Shown: positions 34,644 through 42,619 of the stretch, in pieces
How the letters are laid out: every line of letters starts with the position of its first letter
Position numbering within the stretch: position 1 is the stretch's first letter
Source: Conyzicola nivalis_A
GTDB taxonomy: Bacteria; Actinomycetota; Actinomycetes; Actinomycetales; Microbacteriaceae
Assembly: GCF_040548875.1 (NCBI RefSeq)
Contig: NZ_JBEPSJ010000001.1
Coordinates: 1,612,001 to 1,676,000, forward strand
Reading direction: 5' to 3'
Length of the DNA stretch: 64,000 nucleotides
Made by a program: the position numbers and the translations under genes
Notes under the pieces: generated by a model
Database searches by the model: none
What the model was told of the DNA's origin: nothing
The model's input: only the letters and a program-made list of their open reading frames with translations

Positions 34644-35533
34644 CACAGCTGGGCGAACGTGAGTGCGGACTTCGCCCACTCGTAGGAGATCGCGTGCGAC
34701 TCGTACAGCGAGTCGACGCTGGGAACGTCTACCTCGATCATGTAGTCGCCGTCGTAGTCGGCCGGGATGGCCGCGACGATCGCGTCGAAGTCGAGCACCC
34801 CCCTGCCGGGCTCCGCCCACAGTCGCTGGGTCGCCGCGGTCTCGCGGTAGCCGAGGCCGACACGGTCGGCGGGATCGAGATAGTCCGCGTAGACGTCTTT
34901 GAGGTGGATGCCGCCCAGGCGGTCGGCGTACCGCTCGATCAGAGTCACCGGGTCGATGCCGGCCCACCGCAGATGCCCGGTGTCCGGCCCGAATCCGATC
35001 AGGTCGGGGCCGAGGGTGTCGAGCAGGCTGGTGATCTCGTGCTCCGTCTCGAACACCCCGCCGATGTGGGAATGGTGGAGGGGGCGGATGCCTTCGGCGA
35101 GCAGCACCTCGCAGGTCGCGCCGGCGTTCTCGATCGCGAGCTGCAGGCGGTCCTCGCAGAAGTCGGCCCCGACCGCGGGCTCGGCCATGCGTGCGGGGAT
35201 CGCCATCGACGAGATCATCGCGCGGTCCTGGCCGAGGCTCGCCTGGTCGGCCGCGAACCGCTTGGCGCTCTCCAGAACGTCGACCATGTCCACGGTCTCG
35301 TCGAATGCGCTGCTGAACAGGCTGAGCGAGGGGGCGAGGCCGTAGCCCGAGATCCATTCGAGGTAGCCGGCCGCCGTCATGCCCTGGGGGATGTCGGCCT
35401 TGACCGCGGTGAACCCGATCTTCTGGAAGTCGCGGAAGGCCTCCTCGAACACGGCGGGCGACTTGTCTGTCACGCCGCCGCGCGACCAGTAGGGGATGGG
35501 GTTCGCGGCGACGCGAGGGGTTCTGGTTGTCAT
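34643..35533 (-). CDS. TIM-barrel sugar isomerase/epimerase-like protein (IolE-type)
   Basis: 296 residues, xylose-isomerase-like barrel (AP_endonuc_2). NPIPYWSRGG at the N-terminus, LHHSHIGGVFETEHEI near residue 145, GFGPDTGHLRWAGID and GIHLKDVYADYL resemble inosose dehydratase IolE, including the metal-binding Glu/Asp/His residues. IolE-like proteins remove water or a leaving group next to a keto group, which fits a partner for the flanking Gfo/Idh/MocA dehydrogenases. Full inositol genes (iolBCD, iolG context) are not in the window, so inositol catabolism is not claimed. Confidence 0.88.
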   Translation of the reverse strand: MTTRTPRVAANPIPYWSRGGVTDKSPAVFEEAFRDFQKIGFTAVKADIPQGMTAAGYLEWISGYGLAPSLSLFSSAFDETVDMVDVLESAKRFAADQASLGQDRAMISSMAIPARMAEPAVGADFCEDRLQLAIENAGATCEVLLAEGIRPLHHSHIGGVFETEHEITSLLDTLGPDLIGFGPDTGHLRWAGIDPVTLIERYADRLGGIHLKDVYADYLDPADRVGLGYRETAATQRLWAEPGRGVLDFDAIVAAIPADYDGDYMIEVDVPSVDSLYESHAISYEWAKSALTFAQL

Positions 35534-35560
35534 CGTTGACTCTCTTCGGTTGTGGGACGA

Positions 35561-36634
35561 CTAGACGAGGCTGACGGGGAGTCCGGTGCGGGCGGACTCG
35601 TAGACGCCGGTGATGATCGCGATGGCCTGACGGTTCTCGCGCAGGCCGATGCGCACCGGCTCTGCGCCCTCGAGCGCTGCCAGGAAGTTGAGGTACTGGT
35701 GCTTGTGGGCGTTCGACATGCCGCCCTCGGGAAAGAAGTCCGCCGGAAACTCGTGCCGGTCGATCTGGTTCGTGCTCTTACCCGTGTTGCCCATGAACGC
35801 CTCCTCGACCGGCTCCCCCGCGGGAGTCGTGTGGATGTAGGTGAGCCTGTCGTTCTCGATGACGGCCGAGCCCTTGTCGCCGTGGATCTGCAGACGCGCG
35901 ACGAGCCCCGGGTACACCGCGGTCGAGCCGTGCAGAACGCCGATGGCGCCCGATTCGAACTTGACGACGGCGGCCGCCACGTCTTCCACCTCGATACGGT
36001 CGTGCGCGAGGGTGCCGGTATAGCCGAATACCTCGACCGGGGTTCCGAGGGCCGCGACGAGCAGGTCGACGGTGTGCACGCCCTGGTTCATCAGCGCGCC
36101 TCCCCCGTCGAGAGCCCACGTGCCGCGCCAGTCGCCGGAGTCGTAGTAGCTCTGCCCTCGCCACCAGTCGATAGACGCGACTCCCGACGTGAGTCTCCCG
36201 AGCTCTCCCCGCTCGATGGCCCCCACGAGCAGCTCGGTGGCCGGGTCGAAGCGGTGCTGGGAGATCACGGTGACGAGCGTGCCCGCGGCCTGTTGCGCCG
36301 CGATGATCGCGTCGGTGCGGTCGACCGTGACCTCGGCGGGCTTCTCGATGATCACGTGCCTGCCGGCCTCGAGCGCCTCTATGGCGATGTCGGCGTGGGT
36401 GCCGGTGGGCGTGCAGACCACGACGACGGATGCGTCGGTCGCCGCGAGCGCCTCCGACAGCGATGAGAACACGTCGGCGCCGAACTGCTCGGCGAGCTCC
36501 TTCGCCTTGGACGGCTGCGGGTCGACTACGGCCACGAGCTCTAGGCGGTCGGCGAGCTCGGAGATCACGCGGGCGTGCTGCCGCGCGATGAGGCCGGCTC
36601 CGACGAGGACGAGACGGGTGCGTTCAGCGGTCAT
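35561..36634 (-). CDS. Gfo/Idh/MocA-family dehydrogenase (first of two in the block)
   Basis: 357 residues. Rossmann segment LVLVGAGLIARQHARVISEL, the EKPAE motif (about 96-100), and GGGALMNQGVHTVDLLVAAL in the C-terminal domain. Similar in plan to the enzyme at 33642 but clearly divergent, so they probably act at different steps. The ATG overlaps the stop of the TIM-barrel gene upstream (ATGA). NAD(P)-dependent sugar oxidoreductase; substrate unknown. Confidence 0.92.
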   Translation of the reverse strand: MTAERTRLVLVGAGLIARQHARVISELADRLELVAVVDPQPSKAKELAEQFGADVFSSLSEALAATDASVVVVCTPTGTHADIAIEALEAGRHVIIEKPAEVTVDRTDAIIAAQQAAGTLVTVISQHRFDPATELLVGAIERGELGRLTSGVASIDWWRGQSYYDSGDWRGTWALDGGGALMNQGVHTVDLLVAALGTPVEVFGYTGTLAHDRIEVEDVAAAVVKFESGAIGVLHGSTAVYPGLVARLQIHGDKGSAVIENDRLTYIHTTPAGEPVEEAFMGNTGKSTNQIDRHEFPADFFPEGGMSNAHKHQYLNFLAALEGAEPVRIGLRENRQAIAIITGVYESARTGLPVSLV

Positions 36635-37479
36635 ACGAGTTTCACTCCAATGGAATCGGTGAGATGGCGGAAGGCGCGGCCGGCGTCTCCGAACGCCTCC
36701 GGCCCCGAGAAGCCCCCGAGCTCGAAGGCCCGCGCGAGGTGCGGTTCGAGGGAGGCGAAGCCGGTGTAGCCGTCGTCGCGCAGCGCGGCGAGCGTCTCGA
36801 GCACCTCGCCGTCGCCCTCCCCTGCCGGGACGACGTCTCCGGTCGAGGCGACCGCGTCTTTCACCTGCAGGTATTCGATGTGGGGTCGCAGCATCGCGTA
36901 GGCCTCGGTGAACGGCCTGACCCCCACCTGCACGAAGTTCGCACTGTCCCACGCGAGCCTGAGTGCGGGTGATCCGACCGACTCGACGATGTCGAGCACG
37001 CGCTCGGGGGTGTCGCCGTAGATGCCCTTCTCGTTCTCATGCAGCAGCACTACTCCCGCCTCCTCCGCGGTGGCTGCCAGCAGCGCCATCCGCTCGATCA
37101 CGGCCTCACGGATGTCGGCGGCGCTCTGTTCGGGCTGTCGGAAGAAGGAGAATATCCGGATGTACGGCGCGCCGAGCGTGGCCGCGACGCGGATGACGCG
37201 CGTGAGCCGCTCGACCTCGTGCCGGGGCGGCAGGGAGACGTCGACCTTGCCGATGGGCGAGGCGACCGCGGAGACGGCGAGGCCCAAGGCGTCGAGAGTG
37301 GATTTCAGCCGGGCCGTCGCGTCGTCGTCGAGGTCGACGACGTTGATGCCCCACGCGCTGCGCACCTCGATGTGGTGTGCTCCGAGAGCGAGGAGTACCG
37401 CGCCCTGCACGTGCGGATCGGGGTCGATCTCGTCGCCGAATCCCGAGAGTTTCCAGTGGACAGCATTGTCTAGAGTCAC
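36631..37479 (-). CDS. TIM-barrel sugar phosphate isomerase/epimerase-like protein
   Basis: 282 residues, AP_endonuc_2 barrel. LGAHHIEVRSAWGINVVDL, GVVLLHENEKGIYGDTPERV, LRLAWDSANFVQVGV and EYLQVKDAV give the expected metal-binding Glu/Asp/His pattern. First gene of the operon TIM-barrel / dehydrogenase / IolE-like / dehydrogenase. GTG start with a weak AAGAGAA site. The promoter lies under the operator at 37593: -35 TTGTCA (37596-37601), 18 bp, -10 TAAGCT (37572-37577). Related barrels cleave 3-keto-glycosides or epimerise keto sugars; the actual reaction is unknown. Confidence 0.88.
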   Translation of the reverse strand: MTLDNAVHWKLSGFGDEIDPDPHVQGAVLLALGAHHIEVRSAWGINVVDLDDDATARLKSTLDALGLAVSAVASPIGKVDVSLPPRHEVERLTRVIRVAATLGAPYIRIFSFFRQPEQSAADIREAVIERMALLAATAEEAGVVLLHENEKGIYGDTPERVLDIVESVGSPALRLAWDSANFVQVGVRPFTEAYAMLRPHIEYLQVKDAVASTGDVVPAGEGDGEVLETLAALRDDGYTGFASLEPHLARAFELGGFSGPEAFGDAGRAFRHLTDSIGVKLV

Positions 37480-37592
37480 AGTTCTCTTCTACGTTGATCG
37501 GCCGCCCGTCGGGCACCGGCCGAAGCTCTGCGACGGGGCCGTCGTTGGCTCCCGACCGTCGTTCTGTTGCGAGCTTAGCCGCGGCAGGCTGG

Positions 37593-37614
37593 TTTTGACA
37601 ACCGATTGCCAAAA
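37593..37614. promoter_or_regulatory. LacI-type operator at the dehydrogenase/TIM-barrel operon promoter
   Basis: Core TTGACAACCGATTGCCAA with central CG at 37603-37604, flanked by TT and AA. It ends 1 bp before the mutM stop codon and covers the minus-strand -35 TTGTCA (37596-37601). It is the most symmetric of the four copies. Confidence 0.78.
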
Positions 37615-37615
37615 T

Positions 37616-38527
37616 CTAGCGAGGAGCGCGCACCCGCTGGCAGAACGCGCAGAAGTGCGATCCGCGGTTCATAAACGACTCGCGGATGATCGGCCGGCCA
37701 CAGCGTGGACAGGGCTTTCCCTGCTGGCCGTAGGCGTTGAGCGAGTGCGAGAAGTAGCCGCTAGCCCCGTTCACATTCACGTACTGCGCGTCGAAGCTCG
37801 TGCCGCCCTCGCCGAGCGCCTTCTCGAGCACGAGCCGCACCTCGGCGAGCAGCAGCTTCGCCCGCGGCCGGGAGAGCGTCGACGTCGGCTGGTCGTAGTG
37901 GATGCGCGCCGCCCACAGCGCCTCGTCGGCGTAGATGTTGCCCACCCCGCTCAGCAGCGTCTGGTCGAGCAGGGCGCGTTTGACGCCGGTGTTGCGCCGG
38001 GCGAGCCGGTCGAGGAACAACCGGTCGTCGAACCATTCGTCGAGCGGGTCGCGCGCGATATGCGCGACCTGGCTCGGCACGAGGGCGCCGGGCGCATCCG
38101 TCGTCTCGATCATCTCGTCGACCGCCATCGAGCCGAAGATGCGCTGGTCGACGAAGTTGAGGCGCAGCGGTCCGTGCTCGGGGTGGTCGAGCTCGAGCCG
38201 GATGCGCGTGAGCCTGTCGTCGGTGGTGCGGTCGCGCAGCAGCACCTGGCCGCTCATGCCGAGGTGTACGACGAGCGCCTCGGCGGTCGCTGAGCCTGCC
38301 TGCCCCGAGGTCGTCGAATGGGCCCCCAGCGGCAGCCAGAGGAACTTGCCGCGCCGCTCGGCCGACACGATCGTGCGGCCCTCGAGGCGGTCGACGAAGT
38401 CCTCGCCGGGCCCGGGGTGGCGACGCAGAGACCGTTCGTCGAAGACGGTGACGGATGCCACGTGGGATCCGCTGACGGCGGGCGCGAGACCGGCGCGCAC
38501 CACCTCGACCTCGGGGAGCTCCGGCAC
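37616..38527 (-). CDS. mutM: Formamidopyrimidine-DNA glycosylase MutM (Fpg)
   Basis: 303 residues. Catalytic N-terminus (M)PELPEVEVVRAGL, HhH segment LLDQTLLSGVGNIYADEALW, and C-terminal zinc finger CPRCGRPIIRESF...CAFCQR. It removes oxidised purines and nicks DNA. The GTG start follows the rnc stop without a gap. Odd: a stretch of about 14 residues after LPLGAHS (around residue 76, STTSGQAGSATA) is encoded by a REP-like repeat (38285-38320) and is absent from the canonical fold between the LPL strand and VVHLGMSGQ. Confidence 0.97.
   Translation of the reverse strand: MPELPEVEVVRAGLAPAVSGSHVASVTVFDERSLRRHPGPGEDFVDRLEGRTIVSAERRGKFLWLPLGAHSTTSGQAGSATAEALVVHLGMSGQVLLRDRTTDDRLTRIRLELDHPEHGPLRLNFVDQRIFGSMAVDEMIETTDAPGALVPSQVAHIARDPLDEWFDDRLFLDRLARRNTGVKRALLDQTLLSGVGNIYADEALWAARIHYDQPTSTLSRPRAKLLLAEVRLVLEKALGEGGTSFDAQYVNVNGASGYFSHSLNAYGQQGKPCPRCGRPIIRESFMNRGSHFCAFCQRVRAPR
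38285..38320. repeat. REP-like element inserted in frame in mutM
   Basis: Plus strand begins GGTCGCTGAGCCTGCCTG and ends GGTCGTCGAATG, a variant of the CTTCGACnnGCTCAG repeat seen elsewhere in the window. It adds a Ser/Gly/Ala-rich loop to MutM without shifting the frame. Confidence 0.7.
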
Positions 38528-39226
38528 CTACGTGGCGTCGCGCACGAGCTGCGTCCACGCCTCGAGCGCGGCGGCTACCTCGGCCTGCTTCTTGCTGGAG
38601 CCGACGCCGGTGGCGATCTCGCGCTCCTGCAGCAGCACCGTGGCGTGGAAGCGCTTGAGGTGGTCGGGCCCGCTGTCGACGATGACGTAGGTCGGGGCTC
38701 CCAGGCTGCGTCGCGCGGAGAGCTCCTGCAGGCTCGTCTTCGGGTCCATGGTGGCGCCGAAGCGTTCGGGGTCGGCGAGCAGCGGCGCGATCAGCCGGTA
38801 GACGAGCGCGGTGGCCTCTTCGCCGCCGCGGGAGAGATAGGCGGCGCCGATAATGGCCTCGACGGTGTCGGCGAGCATCGACGACTTGTCGCGGCCGCCG
38901 GTGAGCTCCTCGCCTCGGCCGACGCGCAGGTACTGGCCCAGCCCGATGTGACGGGCGACCTCGGCGAGGGCGACGGTCGACACGAGGCTCGCACGGCGCT
39001 TGGCCAGCTCGCCCTCGTCGAGGTCGGGGTGCTCGGTGAAGAGCATCACGGTGACCGCCTGGCCCAAAATCGAGTCGCCGAGGAACTCGAGGCGCTCGTT
39101 GTTCGCCACTCCCCCGTTTTCGTACGCGAAGGAGCGGTGGGTCAGAGCGAGCTCGAGCAGATCCGGGCCGATGTCGATTCCCAGCAGGGACGACAAATCG
39201 GCCCGGCTGGCAGTGTTACCAGTCAC
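38528..39226 (-). CDS. rnc: Ribonuclease III
   Basis: 232 residues. Endonuclease domain with signature NNERLEFLGDSILG (about 41-54) and acidic metal site (DKSSMLADTVEAIIGA), then a double-stranded RNA-binding domain (DPKTSLQELSARR to the end). It processes rRNA and other duplex RNA. GTG start. Third gene of yceD-rpmF-rnc-mutM. Confidence 0.97.
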   Translation of the reverse strand: MTGNTASRADLSSLLGIDIGPDLLELALTHRSFAYENGGVANNERLEFLGDSILGQAVTVMLFTEHPDLDEGELAKRRASLVSTVALAEVARHIGLGQYLRVGRGEELTGGRDKSSMLADTVEAIIGAAYLSRGGEEATALVYRLIAPLLADPERFGATMDPKTSLQELSARRSLGAPTYVIVDSGPDHLKRFHATVLLQEREIATGVGSSKKQAEVAAALEAWTQLVRDAT

Positions 39227-39255
39227 GGGCCGACTCGCAGAAATTCAAGTGTGGA

Positions 39256-39459
39256 CTAAACGTCCGCGACCTTGCGGCCCTTGTACTCCATGTACAGGGG
39301 CGTGCCGGTCGAGTCTTCGACGACCTTCGCGCGGTGCGGGAGGCTGTAGACGGTCTTGCCGTTCTCGACGGTCTTGACCAGCGTGGGGGCGGTCGCCTTC
39401 CACTGCGCGCGGCGCATGCGGGTGCTCGCGCGCGACATCTTGCGCTTCGGTACAGCCAT
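39256..39459 (-). CDS. rpmF: 50S ribosomal protein L32
   Basis: 67 residues. MAVPKRKMSRASTRMRRAQW is the standard L32 N-terminus. The zinc-binding cysteines of some L32 proteins are absent (Cys-minus form). The ATG shares a base with the yceD stop (TAATG). Upstream extensions of the frame are not used because the L32 start is unmistakable. Confidence 0.97.
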   Translation of the reverse strand: MAVPKRKMSRASTRMRRAQWKATAPTLVKTVENGKTVYSLPHRAKVVEDSTGTPLYMEYKGRKVADV

Positions 39460-40040
39460 TAGCTTCTCTTCTCTCTCTCGGCGCGGTCGGCATCGCCTGC
39501 CGCCTCGCCTGCAACATCTGATTCGGATGACTGGAACCCGGCGAGCGCAGACCAGCGAGGATCTACGATTTCTTGGGGTTTCCTGTCTGGAAAGTCGGCC
39601 AGTCTTTCGCCCGTTACCGGGTCGAGTCCTGGGCAATCCGGACGACATACCGGTTGAAACGGCAGTGACAGCACTACCGCATCCCTGACGGACGGTTCAA
39701 GATCAATGTGATCCTCGACAACCGTGTAGTCAAAAGCTTCGTCAACAGAGTACGCGAAAAGTTCCTGAATCTCGACTTCGACCGGCAATTCGATCGCGTC
39801 GAGGCAGCGGCCGCACTCGCCGGCGGCGATCGTGGAGACGTCTGCGGAGACCAGGATGCCGTCGTGGAGGGCTTCGAGGCGCACGTCGAGGTGCATCGTG
39901 GCGTTCTCGGGGATGCCGATGAGGGCATTGCCGAACGCCTCCGGCACGACGATGTCGAGCTCGTGCTCGCGCATCTCGCCGGAGCGGTGCATCAGGTCGT
40001 ACACCGGAACGGTGAACGGGGTGGGGGTGAAGTTCGACAC
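39459..40040 (-). CDS. yceD: YceD family protein (DUF177)
   Basis: 193 residues. The conserved GECGRCLDAIELPVEVEIQE (C-x2-C) is near residue 88, followed by LEPSVRDAVVLSLPFQPVC and CPGLDPVTGERL. YceD is conserved before rpmF and is linked to 23S rRNA accumulation. GTG start preceded by TAGAAT at 8 bp without a ribosome-binding site, so the operon mRNA is probably leaderless. Confidence 0.92.
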   Translation of the reverse strand: MSNFTPTPFTVPVYDLMHRSGEMREHELDIVVPEAFGNALIGIPENATMHLDVRLEALHDGILVSADVSTIAAGECGRCLDAIELPVEVEIQELFAYSVDEAFDYTVVEDHIDLEPSVRDAVVLSLPFQPVCRPDCPGLDPVTGERLADFPDRKPQEIVDPRWSALAGFQSSESDVAGEAAGDADRAEREKRS

Positions 40041-40048
40041 AACCGTCG

Positions 40049-40054
40049 ATTCTA
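40049..40054 (-). promoter_or_regulatory. Predicted -10 box of the yceD-rpmF-rnc-mutM operon
   Basis: Minus-strand TAGAAT lies 8 bases before the yceD GTG; TTCACG a few bases upstream is too close to be a standard -35. The gap to the previous gene is 128 bp and shows no other promoter. Confidence 0.45.
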
Positions 40055-40168
40055 CGTGAACGCGCGCCGACGCGCATGCCCGCGCTGGGGCCCCGCCGAG
40101 CCGAGGGGCAAGGAATCGACCCTCAGTGCCCGCCTCAACGTCGAAAGATTGCCCCTCAGGTCGCCGCA

Positions 40169-41509
40169 CTAGGACAGGGTCGACTCCACCGCGGTGAACG
40201 CCTCGTCGTAGATCGCCAGGGCACGGGCGACCTCCTCGGGCGTCACGATGCATGGCGGAACGACGTGGATGCGGTTGTCGGCCGCGAACGGCAGCAGGCC
40301 GCGCGCCATGAGTTCCTTCTTGAGCTGCCCGATCACCACTCCGGAGACGGGTTCGCGCGACACCGGGTCGGCGACGAGGTCCAGGGCCCAGAAGACGCCG
40401 AGACCGCGCACCTCTCCGATGAGCGGATGCTTCGCAGCGAGCTCCGCGAGCCCCGGCGCGAGGTGGTCGGTGCCGATGGTCAGCGCGTTGTCGACGATGC
40501 CCTCCGCCTCCATCGCGTCGAGCGCGGCGACGATCGACGCCATGGCGAGCGGGTGTCCCGAGTAGGTGAGCCCACCCGGGAAGACCTGGGTCTCGAACGC
40601 CTGCGCGATCGACTCCGAGATGATCACTCCGCCCGCGGGAACGTAGCCCGAGTTCACGCCCTTGGCGAAGGTGATGAGGTCAGGCACGACGGGCCCGTCG
40701 TCATCGGCGAGACTCTGGAACGCGAACCAGCCGCCCGTGCGCCCGAAGCCGCACATCACCTCGTCGAAGATGAGCACGATGCCGTACTTGTCGGCGAGCT
40801 CGCGCACGCCGCGCAGGTAGCCCGGCGGCGGCACGAGCACGCCGGCGGTGCCGGGGATGGTCTCGAGCAGGATCGCGGCGATCGACGACGAACCCTCCGA
40901 CTGGATGACCCGTTCCAGGTGCTGGAGCGCCCGCTGCGACTCCTGCTCCGGCGAGTCGGCCCAGAACTCCGAGCGGTACTCGAACGGCCCGAAGAAGTGC
41001 GCGTGGCCGCGCGCGAACTGGTTGGGCACTCGACGCCAGTCGCCGGTGGCCACCACAGCCGCGCCGGTGTTGCCGTGGTACGAGCGGTAGGTGGAGAGCA
41101 CCGTGTCTCGCCCCGTCGTGAGCCGCGCCATCCGCATGGCGTTCTCGTTGGCATCCGCCCCGCCGTTGGTGAAGAAGACCTTGCCGAACGTCGAGCCGGC
41201 GCGCGCGAGGATGCGTTTCGCCGCCTCGCCGCGGGCGAGGTTGGCGTGTGCGGGTGCGACGGTGGTGAGCACGTCGGCCTGCGCCTTGATCGCGGCGACG
41301 ACGGCCGGGTGCTGGTGCCCGATGTTGGTGTTCACGAGCTGGCTCGAGAAGTCGAGGTAGCTGTTTCCGTCGTAGTCCCAGACGTCGCAGCCCGCTCCTC
41401 CGGCGATGACGAGCGGCGTCAGCGCCCCCTGCGCGCTCCAGGAGTGGAAGACGTGGGCGCGGTCGAGGTCGTAGGCGAGTTCGCCGTCGGCGGGGTTCAG
41501 GTCGTTCAT
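40169..41509 (-). CDS. Class III PLP-dependent aminotransferase (beta-alanine/omega-amino acid type)
   Basis: 446 residues. VWDYDGNSYLDFSSQLVNTN at the N-terminus, SYHGNTGAAVVATGD, LIFDEVMCGFGRTGGWFAFQ, and PLP-lysine segment TFAKGVNSGYVPAGG near residue 278. In an operon with dihydropyrimidinase and an N-carbamoyl amidase the likely role is transamination of beta-alanine to malonate semialdehyde. Related enzymes use taurine, GABA or diamines. Last gene of the operon starting at 44996. Confidence 0.92.
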   Translation of the reverse strand: MNDLNPADGELAYDLDRAHVFHSWSAQGALTPLVIAGGAGCDVWDYDGNSYLDFSSQLVNTNIGHQHPAVVAAIKAQADVLTTVAPAHANLARGEAAKRILARAGSTFGKVFFTNGGADANENAMRMARLTTGRDTVLSTYRSYHGNTGAAVVATGDWRRVPNQFARGHAHFFGPFEYRSEFWADSPEQESQRALQHLERVIQSEGSSSIAAILLETIPGTAGVLVPPPGYLRGVRELADKYGIVLIFDEVMCGFGRTGGWFAFQSLADDDGPVVPDLITFAKGVNSGYVPAGGVIISESIAQAFETQVFPGGLTYSGHPLAMASIVAALDAMEAEGIVDNALTIGTDHLAPGLAELAAKHPLIGEVRGLGVFWALDLVADPVSREPVSGVVIGQLKKELMARGLLPFAADNRIHVVPPCIVTPEEVARALAIYDEAFTAVESTLS

Positions 41510-41542
41510 GGAGCGTCTTCCTTCTTCGGATGGGTGGAGCGT

Positions 41543-42592
41543 CTAGGCCTTCGCCGTGATGTGGTCGCGCATGGCGGGGATGACTGTCTCGCCGTAGACG
41601 CGCAGCGTCTCCTCCTTGTTATCGTGCTGCAGGTAGCCGGCGAACTGGTCGACGCCGAGCTCCTTGAGAGCCTTCAGCTTCTCGATGTGCTGTTCGGCGG
41701 TGCCCAGCAGGCAGAAGCGGTCGACGATCTCGTCGGGCACGAAGTCGGCATGTGTGTTGCCGGCGCGGCCGTGCTCGTTGTAGTCGTAGCCCTCGCGGCC
41801 CCTGATGTAGTCGGTGAGCGCGCGCGGCACAGCCCCTCGTCCTGAGCCGGCCGAAGGGTCGCCGTACTTCGCGACGATGTCGGCCACGTGGTTGCCGACC
41901 ATCCCGCCGAACCAGCGACACTGATCCCGCATGTGATCCCAGTCGGCCCGCGAGTCGGAAGCGGCGATGTACATGGGGGCGGCGACGCAGAACTTGATCG
42001 CCATCGGGTCGCGGCCCGCGTTGTCGGCCGCGGTGCGCACGGTTCTGATCATCCACTCGGCGACATCGAGGTCGGCCATCTGCAGGATGAAGCCGTCGCC
42101 GACCTCGCCCGCCAGCTTGAGCGCCAACGGGCCGTAGGCGGCGACCCAGATGTCGAGCGTCGACCCGGTGCTCCACGGAAACTGCAGCGTCGCCCCGTTG
42201 TACTCCACAGGCCGGGAGTTCGCGAGCTCGCGAATGACGTGGATCGACTCGCGCAGCTCCCTGAGCGTCGTCGGCTTGCCGTTGGTGACCCGCACCGCGG
42301 AGTCGCCGCGGCCGATGCCGCAGATGGTGCGGTTGCCGTACATCTCGTTGAGCGTGGCGTACGTCGAGGCGGTGACGGTCCAGTCGCGGGTGGCGGGGTT
42401 GGTGACCATCGGTCCGACGATGACGCGACGCGTCTCGGCGAGGATCTGGCTGTAGATCACGTAGGGCTCCTGCCAGAGCAGGTGGGAGTCGAAGGTCCAG
42501 ACGTGGCTGAACCCGTGCTGCTCGGCGAGCTTCGCGAGCGCCACGGTGCGCGACGCGGGCGGGTTGGTCTGCAGTACTGCTCCGAAGTCCAT
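41543..42592 (-). CDS. LLM-class oxidoreductase (TIGR03842-like) of the pyrimidine operon
   Basis: 349 residues, luciferase-like barrel. DFGAVLQTNPPASRTV, HVWTFDSHLLWQEPYVIYSQ, GIGRGDSAVRVTNGKP and EGYDYNEHGRAGNTHADF fit the F420-dependent group that accompanies hydantoinase genes. No dihydropyrimidine dehydrogenase is present, so this may perform a redox step on the pyrimidine or on malonate semialdehyde; unproven. Odd: residues around 245-255 (DPSAGSGRGA) come from an in-frame REP-like element at 41833-41858. Confidence 0.88.
   Translation of the reverse strand: MDFGAVLQTNPPASRTVALAKLAEQHGFSHVWTFDSHLLWQEPYVIYSQILAETRRVIVGPMVTNPATRDWTVTASTYATLNEMYGNRTICGIGRGDSAVRVTNGKPTTLRELRESIHVIRELANSRPVEYNGATLQFPWSTGSTLDIWVAAYGPLALKLAGEVGDGFILQMADLDVAEWMIRTVRTAADNAGRDPMAIKFCVAAPMYIAASDSRADWDHMRDQCRWFGGMVGNHVADIVAKYGDPSAGSGRGAVPRALTDYIRGREGYDYNEHGRAGNTHADFVPDEIVDRFCLLGTAEQHIEKLKALKELGVDQFAGYLQHDNKEETLRVYGETVIPAMRDHITAKA
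41833..41858. repeat. REP-like element inserted in frame in the LLM gene
   Basis: Plus strand CCCTCGTCCTGAGCCGGCCG continuing AAGGG is a variant of the CTGAGCnnGTCGAAGG repeat found between other genes. It encodes a D-P-S-A-G-S-G-R loop and keeps the frame. Confidence 0.65.
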
Positions 42593-42619
42593 GTGATTCC
42601 TTAGGTTGCGGTCGCTGGG

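Noticed and set aside
34643..35533. Inositol catabolism from the IolE-like protein
   Set aside because: No iolB, iolC, iolD or inositol transporter gene in the window; the uronate context is stronger.
22500..37614. Uronate block as a mobile genomic island
   Set aside because: No integrase, transposase, tRNA target or flanking direct repeats were found, and G+C and codon use look like the neighbours; transfer is possible but not shown.
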